In this document: positions 25,541 to 40,300 of the stretch, in pieces | How positions within the stretch are numbered: position 1 is the first letter of the stretch | How the letters are laid out: every line of letters starts with the position of its first letter | DNA from: Anseranas semipalmata | Lineage: Eukaryota > Chordata > Aves > Anseriformes > Anseranatidae | Length of the DNA stretch: 64,000 bases | NCBI GenBank assembly: GCA_013399115.1 | Contig: VXAA01000968.1 | Coordinates: 249,612 to 313,611 of the forward strand | Reading direction: 5' to 3' | Program-made: the position numbers and the translations under genes | Notes under the pieces: model-generated | The model's database searches: none | The model's input: only the letters and a program-made list of their open reading frames with translations | Told to the model about the DNA's origin: nothing

Positions 25541-28500
25541 ATACTCTAACTCATATTCTCACTTTATCAGACTAAAGAAGAAACTTCCTCTGGTTTGTCT
25601 GGGAATATTTTTAGGCCACATTATAGAAATACCTAATCTCTGTACATTGAGAGAATTTCATTGCTGTTTTTGTCCAGTAAATTGTAGAATAAAGCTTAAT
25701 ACAAACCAGAGAGCGTTCCAAATTGTTAGCATCTGCAGTTTTTCTCCATATAAATATGTGGGGCTTTGGCAGAATGTGCAGTGAAATTTGCCATGTCTCC
25801 CACATACATTACCCCATAGCATCATACTGCTGCCAAAAGGATGGGTGAGTAGCTTTCTTCTGTAGCTTGCCAAGGATCCTCAGCAACTGAGTGCTCTCAG
25901 TTGGATTTCTTTAAACTTAGTGGCAGACCACTTCTAGATTTAGCTGCAAGTCCTGACTGAAAATGTTAACACTGGATATTAGAGCTTTTTTTACCACTGT
26001 TTTTAATTATATTCTCTTTTTAAAATGGAATACACAATAGAACTGTAAGAAGTAGGGCATTATACAGGTGTTTTCCATATGACACAAAAAGAGGCAAGAT
26101 TCAATGATTTACTGTATGTGAAATATTACTTTTCTTCAACCATTCAATTTCAACAATTATCAGATGAAAATTCCTATGAAGTTCTAGGAGTTACGATAAT
26201 CTGAATGATTTCCTGTCTAATCTTCACTATAATAGGCAGGAATTTTTATGAAATCTCATGTAGGAGGATATTTCCTGTGGAACCGTTGGCTGGATGAGAG
26301 GCAGCATTATAGTACACATACATACGTGTGCAAAGACACATATTTTAATTAAAAAGTGTGTGCATGATTCTATTGTGTATATATCTTCTATAGAAATCTT
26401 TGGTCTCTTGGTAACTACTCATTAGACTCCCTGATTTTTGGATTAGCAAAGTCTGGTTCTCTGTGCTATCTCATAGCTACCATTGATATTACTTGCATGA
26501 TTCCATTAACTTGATTGTGTAGGCAGGGCTTGTTAAATGCATGCAGGTGTATTGGTTTGATTTGCTCTTTGCCAGCTTCAAACAGTTGCTTAGCTTTACA
26601 GCTCCAAGCTGTAGCTTCTACATCTCCAAACAACTCCTACATTTCCGATGACAGCTATGCTTTTGGTCTCTCAGCATGAGCAGCTATGCTGCTTGTATCA
26701 GATATCCTGTATCCTCTGAGCTACTATGATGATACCAAGACGTCATTTGCTTCCATAAGCACATGATTTGAAGGACATAATGACAATAATTGTAATTTAA
26801 TGTTAAAATTTGAAGTTGTAATTAGCCTACTATCTGTGTAAGCATGCATTGCACAGTAGGACTATGGCTTAAAGGCTTTTCTTTGTTGCTACTGTGAGAA
26901 CAACATGAAAGACTGTGAGACTTCTAGATTCAGCCTGTGGATAATTGGAGTAAAGCAACTTGCTTGCAAACAAACTTTCCAGCAGCTCTGTAATGGATCT
27001 CTCATGGCTGATGCATGTGACTGTGCTGCTCGTAAATTGACCATGCCCGAGTGCACTGATGATAAAATAAATGAGTGGATTATTTTTTCCACAATAGGCT
27101 ATTATGACTGACAGTGATTAAATTATGAGAGATTGCAGAGCACATTCTTTGAGTGGCTACAAAGAAGGTTGTCTGTTCAAAGCAGCAGAGAAAGTACATT
27201 GCGTTTTTGTGTTCCTATTCTGAAAGAGTAAAATGATGCATAAAGGAGATGCTGAGCAGAAGTGACAGCAATGCAGAGTGCGAGTTTCCGCTTTGGTGAG
27301 AGTTAGGATGTTTGAATTGTTAGCTATTAGAGTTTGAATAGGTTCCTGGGTCATCAGGTATTTAAGTAAGCACATTACCTGTTTCAAGATCTTTGCAAAT
27401 GCAATTGTGAAGTGGGTTTGGTTTTTCATCTTACTATTCTTGGAAAGTGGCCCCAAAGTCTCAGTCATTTGCTGCATGGAAAATTTCTGGACTGAGTATA
27501 TTAAATACAAAAACAAATGGGTATAAACTTGTATCAGAATTTCTCAATTAAGTTTACAACTTCTTTCCATTGTTAGTGTTATACGGTGTTACTGTATAGT
27601 TTGGGGAGGGGAGGGCATGCAGAGAGGCAGATTACTCATCCAATGGTATGGGAACTCTGGGCTAAGTTGTTTACTTATTCTGTGCAATAGAATTTCTTTG
27701 TGCAAATAGAATTTGTATTTTAGTTTGGTTACAACAGCATATGATCTGCGAGCTAATACTTTTTTTTTTTGTGGTGGTGGCTACTAGAAAAATAACTGTT
27801 CTTAACCACCAGACTCCTAGAGGCTTTTTTTTGAACTACAAAATATGGCAATTCTTTGCTTAATGACCAAGGTTTTTACAGTAACATATACTATTCTTTA
27901 ACAACTAACTCTTTGTCAATAAATAATGTGATTGACTTGGACTTGCCACTAAAGTTTCTCTTCAGATCTTGACTGGTGAAGTCAAACAATGAATGGTACT
28001 AAAGAACCTGACCACACCACAATTTTGCTATGTAAGCCAGCAAAATGCAAACTTTTGCAAAATGTTTAGACTCCTTCTGTGAATGCTAACTGCCAAAAAT
28101 TATCCTGGTCTACCTAGTAAGTATCTTTCAGCATAAGTATTAAAGTATTGCAATATGTAATAATGTTTGTGGTTCTCTGCAGCAGAAGCATGGCAGTTGC
28201 CATTCATTCTTTATTTCTAGGTTTTTATTCTCATTTGCCCTGTTTTCATAAGTTTCATGGCAAATGGAGTTCTGCACAAAGGGGAAAAATATTGTGGTCC
28301 GTTATTACGGAGTATTGTATGAGCTAGGGAATAGACATCTAAGATGTGGTACACCTAGAGCACATCTAGGTACACCTGGAGTGTGGTACACTTACTGGCA
28401 CAGTTACGATTCAGGTTGTCTTCTCAATAAGCATTTGTAAATGCCTATCTTTCTTTTGCATGTGTTCTTCTACTACTACCATCTCTGCTTTTTTAACCTA

Positions 28501-31500
28501 GGAAATGGAGAGAGGGAGAAATAGAACAGAGTCTGAATGCATTTCTGTCCTAAAATGATGCAGGTATCGACCTAAACATTAAAAGGACTCTTTTAATAGG
28601 GAATCACTTTCTCCGTGTATTTTGTGTCTGAGTGAATCAATGTTATGTACAGCTGACTTTCTAACAGGTCTGTATCTGCCACCTTTGTAGATATTAAGTG
28701 TCTGGCTTAATGTGTTTACTAAACTTTGTATATTACTGTTTCCATGTACTGTATCTTGTGCAGCCTGTAATGAGATGTCCCTCCTAAAACGATTATTCCA
28801 ATTTATGGCTATATATTAAATTCAGACTTAACCAAATTATGTGGCTCATGAAAGTATGCAATACAAAACGGTACTGCTAATTGCTACTTGGGGTCAGCCT
28901 ACTTGGTCTGGCACAGCACCCCATGTGCTGGCTTGTTCTGCATACCAGCCTACCACCCCTTGTGACACTTGGCCTTTCAGTTCCTGCAGCAAAAATGAAG
29001 CAAGAGGTGGGCTGCGTGTCCATCCTTACCCTTCCCATTTGTCAAGTTCCTCAAAAATAGCATGTGTGGTGGTTTGTGGTATTTTTTTACCCGTTCTCCA
29101 GCAAAGTGCTGGAGCAGAACTCTGTGTGGAGGGTCTGCCAGCCTTGGTAAGGGTTGTGTTGGAGTCATTATCTCACGATACTGAGCTAGGTAGCATGAAT
29201 GGAGGAAGGGAGTAGTAAGGAGAAAGGAAGATTCACCTTGACTAATATAATACCTCTTTGTCTGAAGTGTTTCATGTTATTGATCTGATGGCCTTGAAAT
29301 ATATTTTGATAGAGCTGTTGGGAAAGATTTAAATTATATTGCACACTGCTACTAAACAGGGAATAATATGTGTGGTCTTCTGTACTGTGCAGAGCACTAG
29401 AACAGCTGGGTTGATTCTTTTAGCTGTGACTATTTGACTTGCAAAACAAACAAACAAAAAACAGGGGAAAAGAAAAAGAAATCTTGATTTTTTCAACAAG
29501 GTTGAAAAAACATGAGCTCATAATAAAGGGCTGTTTGGTGGTGTTAAGTCTGAGTTTATTCTATACAAAGGCCATCACTTGTTTACAAAGTCTACTGGCA
29601 GGATGGAACTACCTTATCACTTTGAAATTCTTGTGGATGAAACTCTTACTGTTCTTCTCATGTGGTATTCAACTGCAGACTTTGTATGAAAAGTTTCTTT
29701 GGAGGGCATAGTACCCTGAAATAGCAAAATCCAACGTGTTTTTGCATGCAGGGCATGAACTAGGAAATAAGTGTAAAAAGTTTAGTTGAAACTCTGCCCT
29801 GCTCATTGAGACGGTTTCAGAATTGAGAATCTGGTTCAGTAACTGCCTGGTGATAACTTATCCTTGTACATCTTTCCCATCAAGAGTACATACATTATTT
29901 AAGTATGAAAAGAAATCCTGATATTTAAGGGGAAAAAAAAATCTATGTTGCTGCTAAATTTATTAAACTTATCTAAGATATGAATAGCATAATGCATATT
30001 AGAGCTTTGTTCTTTTGAAAGCTTGAGTTAGAACTAGATTTGATAATGTATCCTGTAGGGATCGGAACTTACTGTATGGGTTTGGCATATGTAATTTGCC
30101 ATTGGCAATATCTAGGTTAAAGCTAGGGAGGGTGTGTTATCCATATAGTGGTTGTGCTTGTTCATACTGGAGGCAAATCTGTTGGCTCGCTGAGGGCATC
30201 TTCCACGCAAATCTTGAGTAAAAATACTCTTCTTTCTGCCTAGAGTTAGTCTCGCTGCCTGTTTGTTGATTATGTATTTGTAATTTCACAAGGTTAAGGA
30301 ACACAGTTGTGTAAGGGGAAAAATATTTGACAGAGCTTCCTTCCAATGGCCATGTCTACGCTATTTTTGGATGTTTTCAGACTGTGCTTCTCCCACAGTC
30401 CAGAACTGCAGCTGCTATTGATGTAGCTAGGTGAACTGGCAGAAATCCCCAAAATACATTTTGGGGTGGGTAGCTTAAGTTGCAGTAACTTTTGTGTCAG
30501 TCTTGCAGCTTTTCCTCTTATAACCATTGTTAGCTTCTGAAGTAGTTTGGATATGTACAGGGGAGTACTTGCTGCTTTGAGACACTGGAGAAAGGCAGCT
30601 ATGAGAACATAGTTTTCTAAAGAAACATGATTTTAAAGTTCTTTTTTATAAGAAATACTTGGTTTTAAGTTATTTTCAACAGTAACATTTTTTTGAGGTA
30701 TGGTTAGAGCAAAGTATGTTGAGAATTGGTACTGTTCATTAAGTACTAATCCAAATATGAGTTAATTTGCTGATGTATGTGTTCCAAATAGCACTGTGAA
30801 TTATGACATAGAATCTTCTGTCTTAAGCTGTACAGAGTTTGGTTTGGAACTAAATACTTGTTAAGCATTGACATGAATATCAGATATTTGGGCGCAAAAC
30901 TTAAATTCAGAAGAGTGATAGCTCAAAGTTCTATTGGTACACCTGTACTAGTAAATTAATCCTGTGTCAAGCTTTCACTAATCCTGGTAGAATCTATAAT
31001 ACTACATCTTACCCTTCAAAATAGGGTGACTTTCTGTTAGAGCACGACCAAAGCAGTAGAGGACCAATGGAGTTATCTGATGGATGTGCAGGAGACTAGG
31101 GAGTAAAAGGGAAAAGAACTTGGTGCTTTGTATACTGTGAATGACAGTATATTAAAATACCATTAGCAGTTTGTGTTGACAGTTTAAAAGCATGCTGAAA
31201 AGCAGAGAGAAGAAAACTAATTTTAAAGCTGTTACATAATAGTTTTTAAGGATTTTGACCTGCTGAGTTTATCAAAACTACTTTACCAACAAGAGATTAA
31301 GGTGAGATGATTTAATATACAAGTATATAAACGGGAAAAAATACTGTGGACCTATGGACTGCATAATTCCTGAAAAGGAACATTGTCCTCAGTCTGGTAA
31401 GAAGCTGAGCCTGATGCAATTAAGAAACGGTGACCAGCTTTTTAATTTAGCAAGGGTGGTTACTTTTGAAATCAGGTTTGAGGATAGTGATCCATTCGCA

Positions 31501-31917
31501 ACGCATCATGTCTGTAATTAAAACAGGTATCTTTCCAAAATGTTTACCTCGGTGATGTAGTTTTAGTGTTCTACGCCGTGCTTTGAAAAGAAATTTCATC
31601 TTCAATCTAAATAGCATGCTGCGTAATCACAAATGAAAAATTATTATCATTGAACATCATTAAGTGAAATAAAGCATCCAAAATTAAGGTATAGAATAAC
31701 TTCAGTATGTGTGAATAATTTTTTGATTATTACAACAGAAATGGCAAATGTAATATTAATGTTGCATTCTGCTGAAATAAATCTATTTTAACAAGTACTG
31801 AACAAAAGGAAATTGACGTTTCTTGAGAAAAATCATGGAAAAATTTATATGCAGGCATATGCACACACGTTTGATGGAGCATTACTGCCAACCGATTGAA
31901 ATCAGGAGGCAGGTTTT

Positions 31918-31935
31918 TTATTATTATTATTATTT
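31918..31935. repeat. (TTA)n microsatellite
   Basis: Five to six TTA units in AT-rich intron. A similar tract followed by the same TTATTTGG sequence occurs at 61848-61866. Confidence 0.8.
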
Positions 31936-34475
31936 GGATAGTGTTACCTTTGAATCAGTACAGACTGTGCTTAGTCAATCCTAAGGAATAATGCTCTTCC
32001 ACAGAATGTGCTGGCCTTGAAGATATCAAGTCTTTCTTCTCCCTTATTGATGGATGTGGCCAATGAATACAGGCTACAGGGCAATCAGTTTAAAAGTAAG
32101 ATGTATAATCTATAGTGATACCTGTACTTGTTCTTTGAGAAATACCACGGTAAATTCTGTTTCAGTTGGTGTAGTAGTCAATTCTAGTTCTATTTAGAAC
32201 ATAAAGTTGGCATCTAACCTTGAGGTTTTTGTTGCTTCCTCATGCATTGAACTTTATGGGGTTTGGTTATCCTTATCAGGAGGGGGAAAAAAAAAATTAT
32301 TCCTGAAGGATTAGACTGAATACTTTGAAAGGGCTTGCCAGATGTCTTAAATGACAACTTTGAACATTTTTAGAAAGTGGCTTTACAGAATTCTATGGTC
32401 ATTTCATTAATAAGCATGGAGATTATAACTTAAAACTAGCTGTCAGATCTGTTTGAGGATCTGCCGCTAAAGTAACCTAAAAGAGTTTAAAAAACAGTGA
32501 TAAAGTTATTTCTTTACAAAATTACCTATTATTTTTTTCTAAACAGCACATATAAATATTAGCTTTTTTCCCATCAACTTAGTTTTTAAACATTAAGAAG
32601 CTTTTCTTGGATCGTTGTCAACAAAGCACTCAAAGCTAGAGGAAGAAAAACTTACTCCAGCACAGCTTCTTAAAATTTGTTTGCATTCCTCTTCTTCTTG
32701 CTGAGTTTCCTGAAGGGATTAAACACTAAGATGTAGAAATATTACAGCTTCCAAGAGACTTCGGTATTCTTTCTTTTTCCACAGGCCCATGATACTAGGA
32801 ATTAGTGAAAAGACAAATGGCATCTCTCCTTTTACAGTTTTTCTTTTGATAATTGATTTTCATTCCTGCTGGGCTTATTTTCTTTTACTGAAGGATATAC
32901 TAAGGATTAGTCAGAGCCAATTCTTAAGATAGTGTCATGGTCAAAACTGAGAGAGAAAGAATGTGATATTTCTACCACCTCTGCATGAGGTCTGCAAACA
33001 AAGCCAGCTCTGAGTTGAGTAGTGCAGAATATATATGTTTCTTGAAACTTCTAAAATCATTCTTTGAACTGGAAATGTGCTTCCTCAAAGGTAGTCCTCG
33101 ATTAGCATGAAGATCAGGGATATTCTTTGTCTGCCGGCCATGAGCAGATTGCAGCTCTCCCTGTGTCTTAGCTTGTAGACAGATTAACATAGCCTGTGCA
33201 GCACAGCATGCTGCTTAAAATCAGGCTCAGATTGAGCAGTCATAAAATGGATTGGTGACTTAGCTATTCATCCCATCTATGACAGTTTAAAGGAGGTCAT
33301 TGACAACGTCAACAGAGCGTAGAATCCTTTTCTTCTAGATAAGCTTTGCCTCTTTTGTCAGGCAGATTCTTTCAGGAGTATTAAGTCCTTCCACTTTCTT
33401 CTCTATCCATCAGGGGTTGTTCTGGAGGAGATTCCCCATGAAAGTAGCTCTGGTGTCGCTTTTTGCCTGTGATCTCTTCAGTTATGGAGTGTGGAGGTCT
33501 TCATAGAAAAGAACATAATCAATCCACGTTTTCAGATCAAGAGACTTGGTTGGGAGTTAAAGCAGAAAAATCTGGCGATGTATACCATTCTCAGATTTGA
33601 TTATTTCTGTGTTAAGAGGATTTCTGTCACTTTCTCCCAATTATTGGGCATGTTGAGAACACTAACTGGAACATATGTCATTATGCATGGAAAAGGAAGA
33701 ACTGAATTCCTTTTGCTTTAGCCTCCCTGGAAATCTCTGTGATAGATTAGCTATACTGGTTTCTAGTTGCTTTGGGCAGAAACAAAATCCCTGTGCTAGA
33801 CAGTAGTATAACTCTGATTTAAAAAAATTAGCTGCGGGAAATGCATTCTGTTTCTGAAGCTCTGATTTATATTAAATATTTGGCTGTGACATAACTTTAT
33901 GATTAGTTGAACAGCTTTCAAGTACTGTATATGGATTTTCTTTTTTCTATCACCATGAATTAGCAAATAGAAACATTCACATAACTTCACAAACAGCTCA
34001 TTTGCTTGTTCTCCTATGAATATAATTCAGAAGAAAAATCCAGCCTTCATATTGAATCAGTTATTTTCTTATTGTTCAGGTGAGATGAACTAAACTGTCT
34101 GGATGTCACCCAGGGTTTTGATACGGTTGTCAGCCTGGCTTTCTAGCAATGTTTATGGAATTAAGAGTAGAAGGCATAGTGCTTAATTGATAATTAGGAA
34201 GATTCTAAAAAAAGTAAACAAGATTAAGTGAACGTACAAGAGGGGAGGGAGAAGAAAAGAGCGTGAAAGAGATGTTTATACATAAAACTAAAATTAAGTG
34301 AGAAGGGTGACTGTGTTGCAAATGGTGAAGCCCAGACATTGCAGCTTAAAACAGCCTTGTTGCTATGTCTTGGGAATTTTAGGGAATCTGTTTCCTATTA
34401 CAGGATTGTTTAACATTGTGCTCCAACACAATCATTTTCATGATTTCCATCTAAATGTCTCTTTATCATGTGGCT

Positions 34476-34500
34476 ATATATATATATATATTTTTTTTTT
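34476..34500. repeat. (TA)n tract followed by T-run
   Basis: A short alternating TA tract of about 15 bases runs directly into about ten T bases. Confidence 0.85.
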
Positions 34501-35335
34501 TAAGAGGCTTATCTATGCATCTTAGCATAATACAAGCTGGTAAGAATACCTTTTCAGAATAAGAGTTATATAAATAACTTCTCAAATATCTAAGAATTCC
34601 TTTGGAAATCTTTTTTGATACCTTGGCATACTTTAAAGTTAGGTGCAATATTTTGGTTCATATAACCCTCATGGAATGAAAAAAATATTTTGCTTCTTCA
34701 GCAACTCAGTGCTGATTTAGAAATTGCACCGAACATGCTGTACTGTATATTGGTATTAATTAAAAGGAATACCACCTTTTCTCTTTTCCAAAAAGCTTAC
34801 TTTAATCTTTACAATTCTTAGCTCAAGAGTTGCGGTATATTTTGGAGATGTGTGCAGTCTAAAATCCATTCTCCTTTGTTAAAGAAGACAATGAAGCATA
34901 GTTTTGTCATAAGAAATCCTGTGATTTCTTTTCTTTGCAGAAAAACTGCATATTCGTTTTGCTTCAAGTCATGACTACATTTACAGACACAATTCAGGAT
35001 GATTAATGAAATTGCAGAGAATCTCTTGATGATGGTAGTAACCCCATGAAAGGAATCTGCCAACACAATTCTTTTTTCACCTGATGTGGCTGAGGATTTG
35101 GTTCATTTGTTCATAAGCCAGGTGAATTTCTGTTCTGGTGAATTCTAATATACAGTCTGTCTCCTAGACTTAAATTTGACCTCCAATTTCTAGTGATGTC
35201 ATACAAGCATGAATTAGCTTGGCTTGTTCAACAGGAAAACATTACATCATGCCCCTCCTGAGAACAAGCTTTTAGATTGTATAATAGTCATTTTAGTGGA
35301 AATTGAGCTGGGAATCCTTCTGTTCCAGGTTAGAA

Positions 35336-37350
35336 CTGAACGAAATAGTTCAGTTGGAAGGGACCTAGAAGGATCATCTGGTCCAACTGCCTGACAACTT
35401 CAGGGCTAACCACAAGTTAAAGCATGTTATTGAAGGCATTATCCAAATGCCTCTAACACTGACAGGCTTGGGGCATCAACCACCTTGCTAGGAAGACTGT
35501 TCCAGTGTCTGACCACCCTCATGGTAAAGAACAAAGCTATGGTAAAGAAATTTTTCCTAATATCCTGTCTGAACCTCCCCTGGCACAGCTTTGTGTTGTT
35601 CCATGTGATACTGTCGGTACCATGAGGAAGAAGAGACTGTCACCTCCCTCTCCACTTCTCCTCCTGAGGAAGTTGCAGAGAGCAATGAGGTTGCCTCTGA
35701 GCCTTCTTTTCTCCAGGGCAGACAGCCCAAGTGTCCTTGGCCTCTCCTCACAGGACACGCCTTCCAGCCCCGTTACCAGCTTTGTTTCCCTCCTCTGGAG
35801 GCTTTCAAGGCCCTTCACCTCCTTTCTGTGTTGTGGAGCCCAGAATTGTGGAGACCAGTATTTGAGGTGAGGTGGCACCAATGCTAAGTATATTGGGAGA
35901 ATCACCTCTTTTGACCAGCTGGCTGTGCTGTGTTTAATGCACCCCAAAATGCCTCTTGCCCTCTTGGCTGCCAGGGCACAGTGCTGGCTCATGCTGAGCC
36001 TGCTGTCACCCAGCACGCCCAGGTCCCTTTCTGCTGAGCTGCTCTCAGCCACTTGTCTCCCAGGATGTGCCTGTGTCTGGTGTTGCTCTGTCCCAGGTGC
36101 AGCACCCAGCATTTTCCTTTGTTGCATTTCATGCCACTGATGGTTGCCCAATGCTCCGATGCATCTAGATCCATCTGCAAGGCCTCTTGTCTCTTCAGGG
36201 AGTCAACAGCACCTCCCAGTTTAGTATCATCAACAAACTTCCTAAAGATGCATTCCACTCCTGCATCCATATCATTGACAAAAATGTAGAATGGAACTGG
36301 CCCTGGAACTGAGCCCTGGGGGACACTGTTAGTGACTGACTGCCAGCCAGATGTAGCCCCATTCACTACGACCCTATGAGCTCTGTTCAGCCATTTCATC
36401 ACCTGGTGTTGCGTGAACATCTTCATATCACAGTTGGACAATTTGTTTAGAAGGGGCAGTGAGGCATGATATCAAAGGCCTTACTAAAATCCAGAAAGAT
36501 TACATCCACTGCCTTTCCTTCATCCACCAGGTAGGTGACCTTATCATAGAAGCAGATTGTATTACTAAGGCAGGACTTTCCTTCATGAACCCATGTTGAC
36601 TATGGCAGATAATAGCTTTTTTTTTTTTAAACGCCTTTCAATATCCCCCAGGATAATCTTAATCTTCTCCATAACTTTTCCAAGGGACCAAGGTTAGACT
36701 AACAGGTCTGTAGTTTCCTAGGACTTCTCTCATGTCCTTTTTGTAGATAGGTATAACACTGGCTAGCTTCCAGTCAGCGAACACCTCTCCAGACTCCCAT
36801 GACCTTTGATAAATTGTTGAGAGGGGTCCAGCAATAATGTCAGCTAACTCCTTCAGTACTCTGGGGTGAATCCCATCTGGTCCCATGGACTTACATTCAG
36901 CTGGTAGAACTGGTCGCTTACAATTTTGGTGACCACAAATGGAAAGTCACCACTCCCCCAGTCATAGTCCTCCAACTCAGAGGACTGGGCAACCCCAGAT
37001 CTATCCTAATGGTAAAAACTGAGGCAAAAATAGAATTAAATGCCTTTTCTTTTTCCTCATCCTTACTTGTTAGGTGACCATCTTCATCAAGCACCAGTCC
37101 AATGTTTTCGTTAGACCTACTCTTGCTGTTGACATACTTAAGAAAGCCTTTTTTTTTTTTTTGTTATTTGACACCACACTGGCCCATACCAACTCAAGTA
37201 GAGCTTTGGGTTTTCTTTTCTTCCTACAAATGTGAACTGCAGCTCTGTACTCTCCAAGTGAAGCCAGACCTTGCTTCCAGAAATCATATATTTTCTTTGT
37301 CTGCCTAAGTTCCAAGAGGCGTTCCCTGTCCAGCATAAAGGTTCGTTTCA
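35336..37350 (-). mobile_element. Long CR1 LINE copy (partial ORF2 reverse transcriptase to 3' end), antisense to EPB41L2
   Basis: This is the longest retroelement in the window, about 2 kb. The left edge is the CR1 3' region in antisense (AGTTGGAAGGGACCTAGAAG). Going right, the minus strand encodes broken pieces of ORF2: the thumb/C-terminal region (35537-36151), the palm with RT motif C as FVDDTKLGG (35989-36441), an N-terminal RT block with PDGIHPRVLKELAD and YRPVSL (36659-36886), and the linker upstream of the RT (37070-37351). The frames are split by stops and frameshifts, so the element is dead, although the catalytic DD pair is still readable. It is 5'-truncated: the endonuclease domain and ORF1 are missing. 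Confidence 0.93.
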
Positions 37351-40300
37351 TAACTTCTTATAGTTTTCCTAACTTCCATGTAACCCAGTACTGACATTTT
37401 GTATATCTAATACAATTTTTCTATATGTCTAGATGATCTAATAATGTGAATATTCAAAATACTTGCCTCCCCTTTCTCTTTTCTATAAAAAATTGGAAGG
37501 TATTGCTGTTGTGCGAGCAAAACTGAACTTCTCCTGTGGACTGTCACCCTTAGATTTTTGGAGGGAAGTGAACTCCTTGATAGTGTCCCCTCGTATGGAA
37601 CATCTGGAAGTACTTGATGTCACTATGTAAAAGAGGAGACCTTGAGACATATTTTTATTTTGGTTCTACTGCTGGCCTAGTGAATGTGTCTCGTGTGTCA
37701 CTTTCTCCTGAGTGTGCCCAAGTTTCTCTATCTACAAAATTACTTTTTGCCAAAATTACAGATATTTTTATAGATTAGTAATTTTATAATTACCACAAAA
37801 TACTTAGCCGATGTCTTTAGATACCTATTTTAGATTGGTTTTTGATCTTTGAGCTTTTCAACAAAAAATAAATGAGATAATTTATGACCATATATCATCT
37901 TTTAAAAACAGAAAGAAGGTTGTTTAGGAGCTGGAGAGCTGAAGATTTAGTTAAATTGTTGAAATACTATGCATCAAAATTCGGTATTGAATGGAATTTA
38001 AATGCTTATGGACATACCTATATGCCTGAAAAACAAAAGTAAAGTAATCAAAATTCTGTCACTTTAGAGATTTGGGGGTATAGTAACCCATTTTTTTTCC
38101 AGGAAGTGCAGCTTTTCACTTAATCCATGAGACAATTCAAAGCAAGCATTCACTGTTTAAAAACAAATAAATATGTTATTAGAGGTGCAGGGGAAGGAGC
38201 ACTGTATATAAACCGTACACTAGTGGAATAGGTCTTGAGACTTGTCATGAAATTAAGATACAAAAATCAAGAAATAACTGGGGAAAAAAAAAGTATTAAT
38301 GTATTGCCTCTTATGAGGCGGTTGAGTGCACAGGGAAGATTTTAGGTTCCTGAAAACAAATTGTTCTGTGGAAACTGTCATAAGGGCAGAAAATCTTAGG
38401 ATTTTGCTTTTATTAGTCCTTTAGTTGTACATTGTCCCTCTCTTATGCAAACTTTTTTGTGCTAAAGCAACTTTTACTGTGCAGCTTTTATAGGTGAGGG
38501 TGAAATTACAGTTGCTATATCCACTGCGGCTGTTCTCTCTAGAAGGTGCAGGAGCTGCATTTGGAGATGTTGTGTTCTGTCCAGTAGTCTCTACAATGTA
38601 ACTTCAATGTATCAGCATTTGATGTCTTCCTACCCTGCCCCTCTTTCTGGCCTCACTGAAGTTTTTTGGCTATGACACAAATCATGACCTTTTTTCCTGT
38701 TTTGTCTTCAGTGCCTGTTTCCTGTTTTCTTTCCCTCCCCCACCCCATTTTTTTACTCCTGACTTTATCTCCAGTGTTGTCTTTACTTTTTCTTTCACCA
38801 TTTACCTATTTTTCCCAATTATTTTTTGTTCATAATAAAAAAGTATTGAGAGCGATAACATCAGTACTTCCCTTCGCTGTGTTTCTGTATCCAATAGTTG
38901 TTGCTGAATTTGTGTTGAGCATTAATTTGTGTCATTCATACTGTTTCCCAAAAGTCAAATCTATCATAAAGATTTGTTTCTCCTATCTTGGCGTAGGTAT
39001 AGATGTACACGTTTTCTAAGTGCTAGAAGTTTCTTTTATTTATTGACAAACATATGCTTTAGTAGACTTCTTAGACTAGTATGTCCCAGACTCATCTGGA
39101 CCTGAGCTCCAGTTCTTGGTCTCGGACATCTCACTTTGAGATCTATTGCTCAAGTGATTTTGGTATCTGCAAGAACGTGATGTTCTCAGAATTTTAAGCA
39201 AGAGTCTGAGTCTCTCCTCTGTTTTGTTAATATATACCAATTCTCCTTTTCTCATGGCTTTGTACTTCAACATATTTTAGAGGTGAATTCAGAGTTAAGG
39301 AAAGGTTAGATAAGATGGGGGATATCCATGACTGTGAACTTAAATATGGTCTTGGGTGCAAGATAAACATACCCATAAAGAAGAGCAGTACACTTGAAGT
39401 TAAATACACTTTCAAACATTTGTTCTGTCGACACCTAAACTGTTAAGCCTAAAAGGAGGAAAAGAAACTCCCAAACATGTGCAGACTGGGACTTTCATTC
39501 AAACAAATACATCTTTTTAGCATGTAGCTCAGAATGTTTGCTATATGTGTTTTTGTAATAAAACTATTATCTAATAAGTTGCTGTCTGCTTGGGTCTGTG
39601 TATGCCTACAATCATTTCTCAGCTTTCAAAGTTCTCTCACTACGTAGAATGAGAGCAGAAAAAGTGGCCCAAGAAGGCTGAATAAAGCCTCTACTTAATT
39701 TGGTCTGAAAGCTCACTGTAATAACACACCATCTATATCTGTACGTGTTCATTAAAAAGCTTTTCTGCAGTGGGTGAGTCTGCTTTGGTAAACTGTACTT
39801 TGTGATGTATATTTATACGGGAACGTCATTGCAAGTCACCAGCTTTTTTCCCTTGTCTGCAGCACAGTTCTGAATACTGTTCCCTGCCCTCTCCTTGGTG
39901 TTCACAAATGAATTATTCTTTTAAATCTTTATCTGTCTTCTTTCCCTAACTCTCCAAAAAAAACTTTGTTTAAATAGTTACTCCCTTGGGGCTTTCCTGC
40001 ATATCCTGTTATCTGTTTTATATTATAATCTTTCATGCTGGGAATGTCCTTCCAAAAAGCACAAAACAGCTAAAGCACTTAGATGACTAACAAACATGTT
40101 AAGTGCTGAAGTCCAGGCTCAAAACCACCATTATTAGCATAAAACTCTCTCTTGCAATTTTAGTCAGTCTAATAAGACTTATTTCTGACTTCTAGAGCGT
40201 CATTTCACTTTATCTAGCCCAGAGATGTTGTAGTGGTCAAAATATTGTTAGTGGTGAAGCCGTTGCAGCAAGAAGTGGGAGCCTTCTACAAAACTGCTAA

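Larger units (their letters stand above)
14766..35335 (+). other. EPB41L2: Presumed EPB41L2 intron 1, third segment; no supported gene
   Basis: About 20 kb of AT-rich DNA with no recognisable exon, RNA gene or retroelement body. It includes a short near-duplication broken by an ambiguous base (17098-17223), twin hairpins (17761-17869), a TA microsatellite (21673-21708), a GC-richer island (24055-24330), a 28-bp palindrome (25513-25540), a TTA repeat (31918-31935) and another TA tract (34476-34490). Open frames up to 124 codons (for example 28841-29215) show no domain I recognise. Confidence 0.5.

Noticed and set aside
28841..29215. 124-codon open frame on the + strand
   Set aside because: No recognisable domain, no splice or promoter context, and another frame overlaps on the opposite strand. 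Chance frames of this length are expected in a 64-kb window.
35537..36441. 204- and 150-codon minus-strand frames, the longest in that region
   Set aside because: Both are pieces of the CR1 reverse transcriptase ORF2 and carry RT motifs; they are parts of a dead retroelement, not host genes.
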